Source of the DNA: Membranipora membranacea
Taxonomy: Eukaryota; Bryozoa; Gymnolaemata; Cheilostomatida; Membraniporidae
Direction: 5' to 3'
Assembly: GCA_914767715.1 (NCBI GenBank)
Contig: OU612071.1
Location: 18,784,948 to 18,844,947 of the forward strand
Length of the DNA: 60,000 nucleotides
Positions 56,546-60,000 of the stretch are shown here, piece by piece. The notes beneath the pieces were generated by a model that was given only the letters and a program-made list of their open reading frames with translations, made no database searches and was not told the origin of the DNA. The position numbers and the translations under genes are program-made. Each line of letters starts with the position of its first letter. The stretch's first letter is position 1.

Positions 56546-57684
56546 GTAAGTAATAGTGTTATTGCTTGATTATTGTGTTGCATCAGGGAGGAAAAATTGA
56601 TGCAAAATTTAATACAGAAAAAAAGATACTGTCAGAACTGTTTTTTTGCTTTTAGTCTCCCAACGAATGAAATCAGTAATCTGTTTGTTGTTCAAGAATA
56701 TTAACAAAACATCTTTAGGTAAATGTTTGTCTGGTCTCATCTACATTTATTCTGAGGGACAGTAGCCATGAGAGGTATTTCTTCATTCCGAAGTATAACT
56801 CTCGCACAGGAAAACTATCCAATAGACAATTTCTGGTTCGAGACTGAAAATAGCAATTTACCATTATTATTGTGGTATTTTACAAGATTGCCACCAAAGC
56901 TGACATCTGTAACAGCAAAACATGAAGTCGCGGGCCTAGATAATTTCAGCAGGAATAAATATGTAGCCAACAGTATGGTAGTTTAACTATCTGTGGCCTC
57001 AAAAGAAAATTGAAACAACCTGTAACGGACCATGATTCAGCTAGTGACAATTATTGCAATGTGGTATTTCATCAGTCTATCCCTATTCAGAATAAGTGGG
57101 TATAGGCGCCACGGAACCCAGTTGTAATAAACAACTTCATGGTTATTCATCATGTTTTCACCTCTAGATCAGTTTCAGAATAGAGCCCGACGAGGCAAGC
57201 AGCAACATTTCAGGCTGCTTTTTTTTTCACATTTTAATCTGAGACCCTCTACGAAGTACTATAAGTATAATATTTCCTTGTAATAATTACATAACTATTC
57301 AAGGATTAACTATCTGAAAGATACAATCTACATAGTATAACAAATCTCGGAAAAGGCATAATAAGGTAACAAATTTTTCTATTATAGTTTGCTGTTGCTT
57401 CCGTTCCGATCCCATTCATTGATCAGGCGATTACCACAAATATGTAGCCGTTTTGATGTACTAAAACTTACTATGTTTTTAAGCATTGTCTACACATCAT
57501 GTAATTGCTCGTTAAAATGTTTTACCTTTCAATCATATAGCCTGTATTTTATAATTGTGATTTACAGTTTCACTGTGTTGGAAGTGTATCAAATAAACTA
57601 CAGTCCACAGTCAAACATCACAGTCATTCTTAAGACTTTTCCTAGAGTAAGTTTAGGAAACATCTCCGTATACAAGATTAAAAC
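56546..57684. other. Stretch without recognised genes
   Basis: One 72-codon plus frame (56768-56986, MRGISSFRSITLAQENY...) has no known relatives. No repeats were seen. Confidence 0.35.
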
Positions 57685-58343
57685 AAATAATATCTATAAA
57701 CACAACAATGCTCTACAATACTCTATGACTCTCTGCATTACAGGAGCCTGGTGCATCCTAATGTCGTTCAGTTTCTCGGCCTAACACAGGCTTTGGACTG
57801 CATTGGATTGGTTGCAGAGTGGTACTAGAGCAACCTCTCAGCCGTGGCTACTATGAACACCACAAGAGTCACAAAAGAAGTATTTTGTACCATTGAAATA
57901 ATAATCATCAGTTTAGAAGGAAAAGAGACAATGAAAATTTTGCATTATTGTCAGTAAAACTTGGTCATAAGTCTTAATTTTTTAATAGCAGAATAATAAA
58001 AAAAGGCTTTTCGCACAAGCACCAGATGTTCATCTCACAGTCAATGGATGTACAATGAAGATGACACACCAAGTGACAACAAGACCGCCATAAGCCTTGC
58101 CCTGTGGCTCCTTCGTGTGGGCCGTGGGGCAAGGCTAGTCTGCCATGATAAGTGAAAACTTTCATATTCTATTAATTTCATTCTTATTGAAATCTATATT
58201 CTCAGCTGTTTTGTTCTGCTATTACTATATTTTGATGTTGCTTTAGGAGGACCTGCAAGCTGATTTTGCAGCTGCAAACTCAAGATTATATAGCATGACA
58301 GAATATGGTTCTGCTGATGGAATGTATTGCTACAGAAGACAGG
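57685..58343 (+). pseudogene. Kinase-like exon relic, copy 2
   Basis: After acceptor GCATTACAG, the exon from 57744 reads SLVHPNVVQFLGLTQALDC then IGLVAEWY, and meets TAG at 57826, the same place as copy 1. EDDTPSDNKTAISLALWLLR (58058-58150) and the exon 58247-58343 (EDLQADFAAANSRLYSMTEY, donor AGG|GTAAGC) follow. Splice borders are better kept than in copy 1, which has a damaged acceptor. The stop shared by both copies means it arose before the duplication, or the real donor lies before it. Confidence 0.55.
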
Positions 58344-58599
58344 GTAAGCGAAGCGATTCAGTGACAGAGCTTTGTATTGGAAAACTTGCAGAAACTAATT
58401 CCAGGGTTTTTCAATTCTGCTTTAGTCTCACGTTATTCTGTAATCTCAGGCAGAAGTTGTTGAGTCCCACCTTTTAATTTTGTGTCTCATGACAATACAC
58501 TAAGGTTAATGACCAGCTATTATGCTATTGCTAGACAGGGTCAATAGCGTATTAAATCAAAATCATTAGGCGGAATCAGAAACATAGCCACACATGTCC

Positions 58600-59940
58600 T
58601 GCAATTTGTGTCCCTTGGTAACACCGGTTCTAAGTGGCCTGTCGCCTACATCTGTTCCACAGAAGCTCATGCAGCAGAGTTGATGGAGATTGTTTGGGAG
58701 GTGGTGGACAAGCTAGACCACTTCATTTTTAAGGTGCGTTTTTGTTATTTCCTCAATAGGGTTTTCGATTGTGAATCAGGCACAAAGGCCAGGGGTGTAG
58801 AGATTTGGCATTGGCAACGTTTCAACAGAACAATATGCACCGAATGACAAAAGTAAAATAATGATGATCATAGTTCTGACATTGTTGGGTGCAAAAAATG
58901 ATGTTAATAGTTAGCAATACTCTTTCCCTCAGTTCGCATTGAACAGGAGTAGGCAATTCAAAATCATAAATAAATAACATCACTTGTCTCCAATCAGGGA
59001 AGTCCCTGCTCCAATTCATTAACGCGTGTAGTTTGATATATGCCCCGGTGTACTGGTTTATACACCGTGAGCCACTACTTACATTTGCTACAGCCAAGAC
59101 CATAGCTTATCAGTCAGATAGAAGGAGAGATCATGGATGGAGAAGCCAGTAATCGCAATTTCCTCAAACTACATGGTGACAGTCAGCTTAGATCACAGGA
59201 GGCCTACATAATCACTAACCCAAACAGGCCTTCACAGGAGGTAGCTGCTGTGATGGATTCATGTGTAGGTGTTTCAAGATGATTGTAACATTATTGTTAT
59301 TATAATTATTATGATGTTAATGGTTTAACTTGATGTTATGAAAGAGAAATTTCCCTGCGAAATTATATCGATGATATCAGCTTGATAGTGCATAAAGATT
59401 ATTCAGTGTAGTTGATCATGTTTAATACTTGTTTTTTACAGCTATAGGATACTGCCTCTCAATTTTTTTCTGGAAAAAGGGGATTGCTGTCAGTACCAAA
59501 ATTAGGAGCTTCAGTGATGCTAAGACGGTTCCACAAATGCCAGAAAGTGCAGTACCGTATTGACTATGTCCTTGTTCCTTGTTAGGAAATTGAAGGGAGA
59601 GGAGCTGTAGCCAGAAATGTGGAAAGGGCTAACAGCTTCAGGCTTCAGGCTGGTTCATGGATGGAAACTTCAGTATGATTCCACCGCTGACTTTGTGTTA
59701 CACACTGCATTGATGATTTCAGCACTTGTTTTATACCTTTTTGCCTTTGAACTAAAATGTTTTGATCCAAGGACCGATTCAGGCTTAATTACTCTGAGAA
59801 AGAGGTACGATCAGTGTATATCTTATTTTATTGTAATCTTGATTTACAAACTGTACTTGAAATAGAATTCATCTTATAATATCATCTCTCGCATGGAAAC
59901 GGTGGAAGAGGTTTACTTACATTATTTTGCTTTTACATGA
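58600..59940 (+). pseudogene. P-type plus MULE fragment block, copy 2
   Basis: FVSLGNTGSKWPVAYICSTE (58605-58665) and MDGEASNRNFLKLHGDSQLR (from 59133) repeat the P/THAP-type fragment. EIEGRGAVARNVERA (from 59586) repeats the MULE front. Relative to copy 1 (54640-56170), ~140 bp are deleted in the MULE part near 59632, removing the YDYGNN region. The poly-A-rich tail around 55110 also differs. Both copies end in ATGGAAACGGTGGAAGAGGT followed by TTACTTACATT. Confidence 0.6.
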
Positions 59941-60000
59941 ATGTTTTAATCATAGCAGCCCATCAGTTAAAAACTTGTCATTGTTTAAATATTGTTTTTT

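Larger units (their letters stand above)
46909..58343 (+). repeat. Dispersed duplication: 46909-47565 with 57685-58343
   Basis: About 655 bp are shared in the same orientation 10.8 kb apart, with scattered substitutions and small indels. The shared part begins AATAATATCTATAAACACA and stops after GTATTGCTACAGAAG. Confidence 0.85.
54640..59940 (+). repeat. Dispersed duplication: 54640-56170 with 58600-59940
   Basis: Same orientation, 4 kb apart, beginning AATTTGTGTCCCTTGGTAAC. Identity is high across coding and non-coding parts alike, so the block was copied as DNA, not through RNA. Confidence 0.85.

Noticed and set aside
58822-59103. Minus-strand frame present in both P-type copies (also 54900-55112)
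   Set aside because: The copies differ mostly by amino-acid-changing substitutions, so there is no sign of selection on this frame.
1-60000. CRISPR arrays, bacterial operons, ribosome-binding sites
   Set aside because: Intron structure, AATAAA signals and element types are those of an animal genome; no regularly spaced short direct repeats of CRISPR type were seen.

Overview
This is animal nuclear DNA. It is AT-rich, its genes are split by GT-AG introns, and it carries many decayed transposable elements. No operons, rRNA or intact tRNA were seen. Two tandem genes (plus a third fragment) resemble the short-chain collagen C4-like proteins that are abundant in sponges and also occur in some other invertebrates. 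Together with THAP, MULE, P-like and Helentron relics, this suggests an early-branching invertebrate, most likely a demosponge. That placement is an inference, not a proof.

Layout. 1-3 kb: the 5' part of a minus-strand, multi-exon THAP-domain gene whose reading frame can be followed through five exons with matching phases. 3.4-5.6 kb: a 2.2-kb foldback element with ~735-bp inverted arms. 5.6-8.7 kb: a BEL/Pao-type retroelement copy whose second half is inverted relative to its first. 10.2-18.5 kb: a tandem duplication carrying two collagen-C4-like genes, the second lacking a middle exon. 18.94-23.93 kb: a 5-kb DNA transposon with terminal inverted repeats and a TA target duplication, holding a five-exon gene plus a further coding exon of the same apparent family. 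24-32 kb: mostly repeats, one tRNA-derived SINE relic, a third collagen-C4 fragment and one orphan exon. 32.0-38.1 kb: an inverted-repeat-bounded segment holding a four-exon gene for a probable OB-fold (RPA-like) protein, PIF1-like helicase exons on the other strand and a nested LINE reverse transcriptase scrap. 40.2-45.5 kb: two adjacent long palindromes followed by a Helentron-type rolling-circle element (Rep, PIF1 helicase, endonuclease) broken by frameshifts except in the endonuclease. 46.1-46.7 kb: a 140-bp minisatellite. 46.9-60 kb: a mosaic of duplicated relics (kinase-like exons, two MULE fragments, P/THAP-type transposase fragments, and a DDE-like transposase with VDFAENY and SDG motifs).

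Most coding DNA here belongs to mobile elements. The ordinary host genes are the THAP gene (possibly itself transposon-derived) and the collagen-C4-like pair. The most interesting parts are the 5-kb TA-flanked transposon, the segment carrying the single-strand-binding-like protein and helicase, and the two palindromes upstream of the Helentron.
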